DNA from: Bog-473 sp963721585
Lineage (GTDB): Bacteria; Actinomycetota; Acidimicrobiia; Acidimicrobiales; RAAP-2
NCBI GenBank assembly: GCA_963721585.1
Contig: CAVRJN010000008.1
Coordinates: 1,488,001 to 1,552,000, forward strand
Direction of reading: 5' to 3'
DNA: 64,000 nt
Part shown: positions 10,252 through 18,723 of the stretch, piece by piece
How the letters are laid out: every line of letters starts with the position of its first letter
Numbering within the stretch: position 1 is the stretch's first letter
The notes under the pieces: generated by a model
Told to the model about the DNA's origin: nothing
Seen by the model: the letters and a program-made list of their open reading frames with translations, nothing else
Databases searched by the model: none
Position numbers and translations under genes: made by a program

Positions 10252-10932
10252 GTGCCGCCACGCGGCACACCCGCACCGGCCGCCAAGAGAGGCAGGTCGG
10301 CCGCACCCGATCCGCCCAAGCTGGCGGCGATGGAGAATGGCGCCGGTCCCGAAGGCGGGGGGCAGCTCGGTCAGGTCATCGCCAACCATGTCCGGACGCG
10401 CCGTCTCGAGATCGGCCTGAACGTCGGCCAGCTGGCCGAGCGCACCGGTATCTCCAAGGGGATGCTCTCGAAGATCGAGAACGCGCAGACCTCCCCGAGC
10501 CTCTCGACCCTCGAACGCCTTGCCTCCGCACTCGACATGCCGGTCACCTCGCTCTTCCGCGGTCTGGCCGAGGAGCGCGACGCCGTCTTCGTCAAGGCAG
10601 GCAGCGGCCCCGAGATCGTCCGCAAGGGCACCCGGGCCGGACACACCTACGAGCTGCTCGGCAGTCTGCGCGGACCGTACAAGCGGGTCGAGCCGCTCCT
10701 GGTCTCCCTCGACGACAGCACCGAGGTCTTCCCGCTCTTCCAGCACACCGGCATCGAGATCCTCTACATGCTGAGTGGGGTCATGGAGTACGGCTACGGG
10801 CGCCAGCGCTACAAGATGGAGCGCGGCGACACCCTGCAGTTCGAGGGCGACATCCCGCACGGGCCGACCATGCTGGTCAAGCTCCCGATCCGATTCCTCT
10901 CCATCACCATCTACACCGGCGACCGCACCTGA
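10252..10932 (+). CDS. XRE-family regulator with C-terminal cupin domain
   Basis: A helix-turn-helix of the XRE type spans roughly residues 45-100 (VGQLAERTGISKGMLSKIEN, then SPSLSTLERLASALDMPVTS). A cupin sensor domain occupies residues ~130-225 (EILYMLSGVMEYGYG, GDTLQFEGDIPHGP). This is the architecture of PuuR, the polyamine-responsive repressor, and of many amine or amino-acid pathway regulators. The body is intact. The true start could be this GTG, the ATG at 10330 just before the HTH, or a GTG at 10194 if a frameshift lies in the basic N-terminal tail. It sits within the pathway and probably controls both divergent operons. Confidence 0.82.
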   Translation: MPPRGTPAPAAKRGRSAAPDPPKLAAMENGAGPEGGGQLGQVIANHVRTRRLEIGLNVGQLAERTGISKGMLSKIENAQTSPSLSTLERLASALDMPVTSLFRGLAEERDAVFVKAGSGPEIVRKGTRAGHTYELLGSLRGPYKRVEPLLVSLDDSTEVFPLFQHTGIEILYMLSGVMEYGYGRQRYKMERGDTLQFEGDIPHGPTMLVKLPIRFLSITIYTGDRT

Positions 10933-10942
10933 GGCCTCGAGT

Positions 10943-10982
10943 CCGGTGCGACCCGGTGCGACCCGGTGCGACCCGGTGCGAC
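10943..10982. repeat. Four perfect tandem copies of a 10-bp unit
   Basis: CCGGTGCGAC occurs four times head to tail, beginning 11 bp after the regulator's stop codon. The array is immediately followed by ACAGTTAAC (10984-10992). The short unit and lack of spacers rule out a CRISPR. It may be slippage-prone sequence or stacked protein-binding sites. Confidence 0.85.
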
Positions 10983-11078
10983 GACAGTTAACAGAATGGA
11001 CACGCGCCAGGCCTTGCCCGGGCTGCTCGGGTTGTTCACTATGGGTGGACAACGTTTCCCGAGGAGGAACCGGAACCC

Positions 11079-12477
11079 ATGGAGTCAGACCTCGAACGCT
11101 TCGTGGACGGGGACGGGCGGGCCGAGGCGGTCGACGAGGTGGCGCGCCGCATTCAGGCCGAGGGCATCACCTACGTCTACTTCCAGTTCGTCTCGGTCAC
11201 CGGCCGCGTCATGGGCAAGGGGATCCCGGCCGCCCACTGGGCCTCGGTGGCCACGAAGGGCTTCCAGCTCGTCTACGGCGCCACAGCCAACCTGTTCATC
11301 GACCGCCACGGGCAGTACATCGGCTACGGGCCCGAATCATCCGAATTGGTCGGGCTGCCGGACGTCGAGACGTTCTGCCCACTGCCGTGGGACCCCAAGG
11401 TGGCACGGGTCTTCTGCACCCTCTTCCGTGGACGCGAGGAGGTCAACGATCCCGGTGGCTTCCTCACCTCGGACTGCCGGGGCAACTTGCGCCGTCTGCA
11501 CCGTCGATTCACCGCGGACACCGGACTGACGCTGCGCGTCGGCTGCGAGCCCGAGATGATGTGGCTGAAGACGAACCCTGACGGGACGCCGTCGGTCGAG
11601 GGTGTGACGAAGCCCTACTGCTACCACATCGACCAATTCTCCGAGCTACAGCCGGTGATCCACCGCGTGATCGAGTACTGCACCGACATGGGGCTCGACA
11701 TGATTCAGGGCGATCACGAGGACGCGCCGGGCCAGCTGGAGCTGAACTTCACCTTCGGAGCCGCCGAGGACACCGCCGACCGCCTCACCACCTACCGGCA
11801 GGTCTGCCGCCAGGTTGGCCGGGAATTCGGGCTGTTCCCCTGCTTCATGCCCAAGCCGTTCATGGGCGTCTCGGCCAACGGATGTCACCACAACATCTCG
11901 CTGTGGCAGGACGAGGTCAACATGTTCCTGCCCGACGGCGACGATCCGCGCCTGCCCTCCAAGACGGGCCTGCATGCCATCGGCGGGGTGCTCGCCCACC
12001 TGCGGGCGCTCACGGCGATCACCGCGCCGACGGTCAACTCCTACCGGCGCTTCGCCGACGCCGGATTCTGGGCGCCGATCTTCGCCGACTGGGGGTTCCA
12101 GAACCGGACCACCGCGCTTCGGGTCAGCGCGCCGGGACGCTTCGAGTACCGCTCGGTCGATTCCGCGGTGAACCCCTACCTGTCGATGGCGGGCCTCCTG
12201 GCCGCCATGCGGGACGGGCTGGACCAGAGCATGGACCCCGGGCCGCCCGAGGAAGGGAACATCTACGAAGCCATCGAAGCCGGCAAGGAGGTGACGCGCA
12301 TCCCCTCGACGCTGGGAGAGGCCCTCGATGCGCTCGAAGCCGACCCCGTGGTGCGCGGGGCGCTCCCCGGCGAGATGCTGGACCTGTCTTCTGCACTACA
12401 AGCGAGACGAATGGGAGCGCTTCATCGGCACGGTCAGCGACTGGGACCTCAAGGAGTACCTCGACATCCTCCCGTGA
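11079..12477 (+). CDS. Glutamine-synthetase family gamma-glutamyl ligase, second copy
   Basis: About 465 residues, starting at an ATG behind GAGGAGG. Motifs in order: VTGRVMGKGIPAAHW, VGCEPEMMW (metal glutamate), GDHEDAPGQLELNF, FMPKPFMGVSANGCHHNISL, APTVNSYRRF and VDSAVNPYLSMAGLLAAM. The first 1.3 kb is unbroken. One indel near 12387 hides the natural end HYKRDEWERFIGTVSDWDL and its TGA at 12475-12477. That stop overlaps the amidotransferase GTG. It differs from the copy at 3529-4893 in the core motif (DAPGQ versus DANGQ), which suggests a different acceptor amine. Polyamine, ethanolamine and methylamine ligases all belong to this family. Confidence 0.8.
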
Positions 12478-13229
12478 CCGCCCCATCGCAGCCCTCTCCC
12501 GGACGTGCCCTCGTCCTCCAACATCATCCGGACGAGGATCCGGGCGCCCTCGGTCCATTGCTCGCGGCGGCCGGGCTCGACCTCACCACGGTCGAGCTCG
12601 ATCAGAACGAGCGCATCCCCGCCCTGGACGGCTTCGACATGCTTCTCGCCATGGGCGGGCCGATGGACGTCTGGCAGGAGGCCGAACATCCGTGGCTGGT
12701 CGCCGAGAAGGCCGCCATCCGGCACTGGGTTGCCGATCTCGAGCGGCCCTATCTCGGGGTCTGCCTGGGCCACCAGCTGCTGGCCGAAGCCCTCGGCGGG
12801 ACCGTCGGGCTGATGGAGGAGCCGGAGATCGGCGTCGTGAAGATCGACCTCACGCCGGAAGGCCGGGCCGACCCGGTATTCGGCGCACTCCCCGAGATGC
12901 TGCTCGGCCTCCAGTGGCACGGGGCCGCAGTGGTCCGAGCTCCCCGAGGGCGCGGTCGTCGCTGGCCGGGAACGACCACTGCAGCGTCCAGGCACTGCGC
13001 GTCGGGTCACTGCGCCTGGGGCGTCCAGTTCCACGTGGAGGTCGAATCCTCCACCATTCCGAAATGGGCCCGGGTCCCCGAATACGAAGAGGCCCTCGCG
13101 CGCACGGATTCCAGCGCGGCCTCGCTGGAGAAGGCGGTCGATGCGAGTCTCGAGACCCTGGCCGATACCACCCGGAGGCTGCTCCAAGGGATCGTGAGCT
13201 CGATGGTCGGCGTGGCGCTCCCGCAATGA
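12474..13229 (+). CDS. Class-I glutamine amidotransferase-like hydrolase, frameshifted
   Basis: About 250 residues of the GMP-synthase-like class-I amidotransferase fold. The nucleophile elbow is GVCLGHQLLAEALGG, and the catalytic His/Glu pair is in GVQFHVEVES. The region between 12930 and 13010 contains at least three indels that scramble the strand before the histidine. In the Puu pathway a class-I amidotransferase homologue (PuuD) removes the glutamyl group from gamma-glutamyl-GABA. The position here between two GS genes suggests the same deglutamylating job. That role is an inference. Both ends overlap neighbours by 4 bp. Confidence 0.72.
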   Translation: MTAPSQPSPGRALVLQHHPDEDPGALGPLLAAAGLDLTTVELDQNERIPALDGFDMLLAMGGPMDVWQEAEHPWLVAEKAAIRHWVADLERPYLGVCLGHQLLAEALGGTVGLMEEPEIGVVKIDLTPEGRADPVFGALPEMLLGLQWHGAAVVRAPRGRGRRWPGTTTAASRHCASGHCAWGVQFHVEVESSTIPKWARVPEYEEALARTDSSAASLEKAVDASLETLADTTRRLLQGIVSSMVGVALPQ

Positions 13230-14623
13230 CGAACGACGCCGGCTCCGGGAGCAATCCGCTCGGACGCGAACGGGTGCGGCAGGCGATCCAGGAGAGGTCG
13301 GTGACGGACTGGCTGCAGAAGTCCGGGCTCCGGTGTGTCCACCTTGGGCTCGTCGACGCCTCAGGGGTGCTCCGGAGCAAACGGCTCGAGCGCGACCGCC
13401 GCCGGGCGCGCCTTCGAGGAGGGCTGGAGCTTCATCGACGCCATCCAGTGGTGGGCGGCCCGACGACACCCTCTGGCACCAGCCCGGCGCAACGAGCCGA
13501 CCGGCAACCGTCGATCCGGGTTCGGGACGGCGGTACCCGTTCGCCACGGACGCAGCGTTCTTTCTCGCCGAGTTCGCGCCACCGCTGTGCGAGCTCTCTC
13601 CCCGGTTCCAGCTGCTCCGGATGGCGGACCTGGCCGAGGCTGCAGGTTTCGACGTTGCGGTCGGATGGGAATTCGAATGCATCGTGCTCGAGCCGGACGG
13701 TGCCGAGGGGGTGGGCTCCATGACCCGGCGACACGACCCGGTCACCCCGGCCATGGCGGCCAACCGCTGCTGGTCGGCCCTGACCCCGGCGATCGAGGGC
13801 GAGGCTCTCGGTGGCCTCGTCGACACGCTGGGCGCGGGTGACGTCCCGGTGGACCACGTCTGCGCGGAACTAGGGCCCGGCTGCCTCGAGATCGCCACCG
13901 CACCGGAGGACGCCGTGCGCTCGGCCGACTCGGCCGCGCTGGCCAAGCTCTACACGAAGGCGTACTTCGCCCGGGAGGGCCGGCGAGCCACCTTCATGGC
14001 GCAGCTGGGCCCGGCGTTCCCCGGACTCGGCGGCCACCCCAGCCTCTCGTTGCGCTCCGCGGTCGACGGCGCCCCGCTCCTTTGCGACGAGCCCGGTGTG
14101 CTGTCCAAGACGGGCGCGCACGCGATCGCCGGGGTCCTCGCGCTGCTCCCCGAGCTGCTCGCCATGGTCGCCCCCTACCCGAACTCCTACCGTCGCTTCG
14201 GACCTGGCAACTGGGCTCCCACAACGGCGACCTGGGGTGTAGGCAACTACAGCTGTGCCCTTCGGGCGGTGCTCGACCATCCGCGCTCCGCCCGCCTGGA
14301 GCTCCGGGTCCCGGGTGCCGACACCAGCCCGCATCACTGCCTGGCCATGTTCCTCGGAGCAGCGCTGTGGGGCATCGAAGAACGCCTCGAGCCGCCGCCG
14401 CCGGTGATCGCGCCGGCCGACGGTCGTCATGCGCCTGGCGGACCAGGCACTCCCTCGCGACCTCGTCGAGGCGGCGGATCGCTTCAGCGCCAGCGCGGCG
14501 GCCCGCGAGCTTTTCGGGCCGGCCTTCGTGGAGCACTACGCCGCCGCACGTCGACGCCGAGGCGGCCGCCTGCCATCGCTTCGTCTCACCGAGGAACGGA
14601 CCCGCTACCTGGACTACGTCTGA
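13226..14623 (+). CDS. Divergent glutamine-synthetase family protein, third copy, frameshifted
   Basis: About 460 residues. Recognisable segments are GLVDASGVLRSKRLE at the N-terminus, VGWEFECIVLEPDG (metal glutamate), AELGPGCLEIATAPEDA in place of the HED(A)PGQ motif, GHPSLSLRS, PNSYRRFGPGNWAP and the end motif ERTRYLDYV. The core differs much more from ordinary GS than the other two copies, so substrate choice or even activity may have changed. Frameshifts lie near 13390, 13490, 14425 and 14555. Its ATG overlaps the amidotransferase stop (ATGA), so the three genes are translationally coupled. Confidence 0.72.
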
Positions 14624-14628
14624 GGAGG

Positions 14629-15570
14629 ACTGGACCGACGCCAACCGGGACACAATCATTCGAGCTGACGGACGACCAGGTCGACGCCTTCGCTCGCGAC
14701 GGGTTCGTGGTCGTCGAGAACCTGATCGACCCCGCCCTGGCCCGGCGCGCCCTCGACCGCTACGAGGACCTGTTCGCCGGCCGCTTCGAGACCGGCCTCT
14801 ACCCCGACGAGTGGAACTGGCGCTCTGGCGTTCACCCTGCCGATCTGACCCGCCAGATCTGCAACGCCTGGAAGTCCGACCGCGACATCGCCCGATGTGG
14901 TGCTCCGGGCCGATATCGGACGCGCCTGCGCCCGCCTCGGCGGGTGGCCGGGCGCGCGTCTCAGCCAGGACAACGTGCTGTGGAAGCCTCCCGGCGGCAA
15001 GGCCCTCGGGCTTTCACCAGGACTCGAGCTACGAGCAGTGGGCCGTGCCCTCGGAGTGGGTCAGCTGCTGGATCGCCCTCGAGGACACCACGTCCGCGCA
15101 GGGCACGGTCGAGTACGTGCGCGGCTCGCACCGCTGGAGCCGGCACTGGGGAATGATCGAGGAGTTCCACGGCCCCGACGATCCGCACGCCGAACTGCGC
15201 CGGGCCGCTGCCGCCCACGGGGTCGAGCCCGAGCTCGTCCCCGTGGAGGTGCCTGCCGGGGGCGGCGCGTTCCACGACGGGTGGACCTGGCACGGTTCCG
15301 GGGTCAATCGTCTCGACTGCTCCGCGGCGGTCACTGGTGGCCCATTGCATGTCGTCCGAGGCGCGCTTCCACCCCGAGACGACCGGCTACCTCTACAGCC
15401 GCTACAAGCGCTTCGGCGACGACACCATGGACGAATCGTTCTTCCCGATCATCTGGCGCCAGGACGGCTACCGGTCGCCGTTCCTCCAGGAGTACCTGGA
15501 CCGCCGGGTGGGTTGGGCCGGAGGAGGCGGCGTGCGGGGCGGCGAAGAAGCGCACGCGCGCCCAGGCTAG
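14629..15570 (+). CDS. Phytanoyl-CoA dioxygenase (PhyH)-family oxygenase, frameshifted
   Basis: A non-haem Fe(II)/2-oxoglutarate dioxygenase of about 310 residues. The N-terminal FELTDDQVDAFARDGFVVVE is the usual PhyH opening. HQDSSYEQW gives the iron-binding HxD pair, GTVEYVRGSHRWS is conserved, and DGWTWHGSGVN carries the second iron histidine. No ordinary start codon is in frame; GAGGAGG at 14623-14629 is the ribosome site, so the start codon may be lost to an indel. Further indels are near 14900, 15012 and 15325. It may hydroxylate or oxidatively demethylate the pathway substrate. The stop overlaps that of the convergent Usp gene. Confidence 0.7.
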
Positions 15571-16062
15571 ACGAATCGAGCTGGTCCCGACCGGTACCGG
15601 GGGGACACGCTCGAGCTCGCGGCCGGGACGGTGGTGCGCCAGCTTCAACGGCGCCGGCGCGACCAGCACGGGCAGCCCCGTGATTCCGGTCACCCGTTCA
15701 CGGAGGCCCGCCCCACTGAACCGGCGCAGCCAGCGGCGGCGCTTGGAGCCGAAGACGATCACGTCGGCGCCCCAGTCCTGCGCGGCCTCGGCGATGCGGT
15801 CGGCGATGGTGAAGCAGTTGGCGAGGTGGTGGACGCCGTCGGCGGCGACTCCCTCCCGACGCAGGTACCCGACGGCCTCGTCGACGATCTCCATGCTCTC
15901 CCGCTCGGTCTCGGAGGCGTAGCCGCGTCCGCCGACCAGCAGCTCGTTGACGTGGACAACCCGTACGCATGAGCCGGACTGCCTGGCGAGGGCGGTGGCG
16001 AAGCTGACCGCCACTCCACCGGATTCGGTGCCGTCAAGCGCCAACAGAATTCGAGAGAACAT
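15567..16062 (-). CDS. UspA-family universal stress protein
   Basis: About 165 residues. The N-terminus FSRILLALDGTESGGVAVSF has the family's first beta-strand and Asp. DWGADVIVFGSKRRRWLRRF and VTGITGLPVLVAPAP follow, roughly the G2xG9xG(S/T) ATP-binding region although less than perfect. The ATG at 16062 has a GAGGAGGTGAG site. The visible frame runs on without a stop as far as 15331, opposite the PhyH gene. A single indel near the C-terminus would bring in the TAG at 15567, which is the end given here. It stands at the edge of the amine block and has its own upstream region. Confidence 0.7.
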
Positions 16063-16446
16063 CGGATCTCACCTCCTCGTTGCCCGCCATGCGGTTCAAC
16101 AATGTTTCCTCCATGTTAACAAACGAGGGGCGATTTTTGGCCGCGTTTCCTGTCAATAAGTTGTGAACCGGGTTGCGCCCCTACGGAGCGCCGTCAGAAA
16201 GCCGTCTTCCCTCAGAAGACCTGGTCAAGGGCGCACTCTGTCCCCGGATGGGTGGATCGGCTGCCCGGCGGAGGTGGACGTCTCTGGGCGCGCGGGCGGG
16301 CCAGCCCCGGCTCCGCGCCGCCGACAGCGGGCGCGACACCATCCAGCCGAGCGGGGCACGCCACCGATCTGGGCCCGAACCGGCTCCGGATGCTCGGACC
16401 GGCACGGGCTCGGCGGGTCAGCCGAGCGCCGTTGGGTCACGGGTCC
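16063..16446. other. Intergenic gap with the UspA upstream region
   Basis: A 384-bp stretch without a credible gene. The part next to UspA (16080-16165) is AT-rich and has, on the minus strand, TTGACA (TGTCAA at 16151-16156) and a GTTAAC at 16115-16120. The rest, to the end of the efflux gene at 16447, shows no structure I can name. All short open frames here have the look of GC-driven noise. Confidence 0.5.
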
Positions 16447-17943
16447 TCAGCCTCCTGCGCCGGCGAGCGCACCCTCCGCTGTCGATACCTCGGCCGGTCC
16501 GGCGGAGATGAGCACTGCACTTGCGATCGCTCCCAGTGCAAGGAAACCCGCCCCCACCGCGAAGGCAACCGCGAAGCCATGGACGACGCCGGCCTGGGAA
16601 GCCGCCGCGCCATGGGCGACGATGTAGCTCGCGGTGGCGGTCGCCGCGAGGGTGTTGAGAAGCGCCGTGCCCAGTGAACCACCGATCTGCTGCGTGGTGT
16701 TGACCAGCGCGCTCGCCACGCCTGCGTCGTGATCGCTCACTCGTATGAGGGCGGTACTGCTGAAGGCCGGGAAGGCCAGGCCGAGGCCCGCGCTCATCAG
16801 GATCTCCTGCGGAGCGACGTGCAGCCAGAAATCACCGTGCACACCTATCTGCGTCAGCCAGGCCAACCCCCCTGCGGCGACCAGGAGGCCGACCGTCATC
16901 GGGATCCGCGGCCCGATCCTCGGGACGAGGCCGGACGATGCGCCCGCGGCCAGGATGATGCCGAACGCAAAGGGCAGGAAGGCGAGCCCCGCCTTGAGCG
17001 CCGAGTAGTGCAGCACGCTCTGCAGGTAGTAGCTCAAGAAGACGAACATGGCGAAGAGCCCGGCTCCCGTGAGCAGGGAAGCGAGGAACGCTCCGCCCCT
17101 GTTCCGGTCGCGGACCACCCGGAGCGGCAGCAGTGGATGGCTGGTCTTTGTCTCGAGGAAGACGAATGCAGCGAGGAGGACGACCGCGACGACCAGGAGC
17201 GCGATGGTCACCGTGGCGCTCCAGCCGTCGCTCTCCGCCTTGGTGAAGCCGTAGACGAGGCTGACCAGGCCCAGCGTCGAGAGCAGCGCGCCGGGCACGT
17301 CGTAACGCGTCGAGCCCGAGGCCCGGCTCTCGTGCACGATGACGACCGCCCCGACGGAGGCGAGAACGGCGATCGGAACGTTGACGAGCAGGCACCAACG
17401 CCACGAGGCGTATTCCGTCAGCACGCCTCCGAGCAGCACGCCGATGGCTCCGCCAGCGCCCGAGACGGCACCGTAGGCCCCAAACGCCTTGGCGCGCTCC
17501 TTGGCGTCGTGCTGGAACGTGATGGTCAGGATGGACAGGGCGGCGGGTGCCATGAGTGCCGCGAACCCGCCCTGCAGGGCGCGGGCGGCGAAGAGCATGG
17601 CTTCGTTGACGGCCAAGCCACCGAGTGCCGATGCGCCGGCGAAACCCAGCAGCCCGACGACGAACATCCGCTTCCGGCCCGAGAAGTCGGCGATCCGGCC
17701 TCCCAGCAACAGGAAGCCCCCGAACGTCAGGGTGTACGCCGTGATCACCCACTGGCGGTTGGGCGTGGAGATATGGAGGGCGTGTTGCGCCGATGGCAGG
17801 GCGATCGTGACGATCGACGCATCGAGGACGATCATCAGCTGTGCCACGATGACCACGGCGAGAATGCCCCAGCGCCTCGGGTCGGGACCGTCCACGTTCA
17901 GCAGGTCAGAGGGCGATGCCGTCGCGACCTCGTTCGACTCCAC
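16447..17943 (-). CDS. MFS drug:proton antiporter, DHA2 (EmrB/QacA) family
   Basis: 498 residues with 14 predicted membrane segments. LDASIVTIALPSA in TM1 is the family's motif D1. GGRIADFSGRKRM between TM2 and TM3 is motif A. GAGGAIGVLLGGVLTEY in TM5 is motif C, which marks antiporters. Proton-driven export of hydrophobic compounds is the expected role. It lies 149 bp downstream of a MarR-type repressor on the same strand, the classic pairing for an inducible efflux pump. The reading frame is clean, in contrast to everything before 15.6 kb. Confidence 0.88.
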   Translation of the reverse strand: MESNEVATASPSDLLNVDGPDPRRWGILAVVIVAQLMIVLDASIVTIALPSAQHALHISTPNRQWVITAYTLTFGGFLLLGGRIADFSGRKRMFVVGLLGFAGASALGGLAVNEAMLFAARALQGGFAALMAPAALSILTITFQHDAKERAKAFGAYGAVSGAGGAIGVLLGGVLTEYASWRWCLLVNVPIAVLASVGAVVIVHESRASGSTRYDVPGALLSTLGLVSLVYGFTKAESDGWSATVTIALLVVAVVLLAAFVFLETKTSHPLLPLRVVRDRNRGGAFLASLLTGAGLFAMFVFLSYYLQSVLHYSALKAGLAFLPFAFGIILAAGASSGLVPRIGPRIPMTVGLLVAAGGLAWLTQIGVHGDFWLHVAPQEILMSAGLGLAFPAFSSTALIRVSDHDAGVASALVNTTQQIGGSLGTALLNTLAATATASYIVAHGAAASQAGVVHGFAVAFAVGAGFLALGAIASAVLISAGPAEVSTAEGALAGAGG

Positions 17944-18092
17944 GGTGTCTCGCTCCTTCCGCTCGCCCGAGAGTGACGGGCCGGGTCGGGGGTTTCATCG
18001 GAAGCTAGCGGGACCCGGGTCGCTTCCGTGCAGCGCACGGTAGCGAGAGGCTGTCTCACCACCCTCCGTTGGGAGCGAGGCCCCGAACGACG

Positions 18093-18683
18093 TCAGGCGA
18101 CCTCGGACCGGCCGGAGCGGCCGCGCTTCTTCGTGTGGCGGGATCCGACCTCCTCGACGACCTCGTCCGAATGCTCGACATCGAACTCATTCCCGTTCGC
18201 CCGCAGCTCAGCGAGCAGATCGACAAGTCGCGCCCGCTTCGGCTCGGACAGCCCGATGCATTCGTAGACGGTTTCGTTCAGGTCCCGCGTCGCCTCGGTG
18301 GCGACCTTCTCGCCACGCGGAGTGATCACGGCGAGGGTGGTGCGGGCATCCGATGGATGCGGCACGCGGCGGACGAGCCCTTCATCCTCGAGCCTGTCGA
18401 TGATGTTCGTGACGGTGGCCGGCGGAATCCGCAGGGTCTTGCTGATCCAGCTCAGGGTCAACGAGGATTCGGGGTCCATGGCCAGCCACGCCAACACCTG
18501 ATGCCGGGCGAACGTGAGTGCGTGGCGCCTCATCACCGTGTCGACCTGGTCGTTCAGGAGCTGGTAGGTCCGGAGGACGGAGGTGTACACCGCCATCCCG
18601 GAGGCCGCCTCGGGTTCCCATCGCTCCAGCCACACCCGACGGGAGGCCTCGACGACGTCGAAAGGAGCTTTCTGAAACGCCAT
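18093..18683 (-). CDS. MarR-family transcriptional regulator
   Basis: 196 residues with a winged helix at about 55-150: RHQVLAWLAMDPESSLTLSW, then ISKTLRIPPATVTNIIDRLE (recognition helix) and GLVRRVPHPSDARTTLAVIT (wing). The basic C-terminus extends past the usual MarR length. The start chosen is the ATG at 18683 (MAFQKAPF). A TTG at 18731 would extend it and overlap the CoA-transferase stop at 18724 by 8 bp. The phenolic or acyl-CoA-type ligands common for MarR proteins suit a regulator placed between a catabolic CoA-transferase operon and an efflux pump. It may control both. Confidence 0.85.
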   Translation of the reverse strand: MAFQKAPFDVVEASRRVWLERWEPEAASGMAVYTSVLRTYQLLNDQVDTVMRRHALTFARHQVLAWLAMDPESSLTLSWISKTLRIPPATVTNIIDRLEDEGLVRRVPHPSDARTTLAVITPRGEKVATEATRDLNETVYECIGLSEPKRARLVDLLAELRANGNEFDVEHSDEVVEEVGSRHTKKRGRSGRSEVA

Positions 18684-18723
18684 CCTGTCAGGATACGGCT
18701 CCGGTGACCCCTTCTTCGGTGCC

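Noticed and set aside
10943..10982. CRISPR array
   Set aside because: Units are 10 bp with no spacers and no cas genes are present.
12396..13946. 516-codon minus-strand frame across the amidotransferase and third GS
   Set aside because: The plus strand carries the GCLGHQ-type elbow and GS motifs; the minus frame is only the shadow of frameshifted genes.
841..15570. Programmed ribosomal frameshifting as the cause of the split frames
   Set aside because: The indels fall at many unrelated sites, in both directions, without slippery heptamers or repeated signals.
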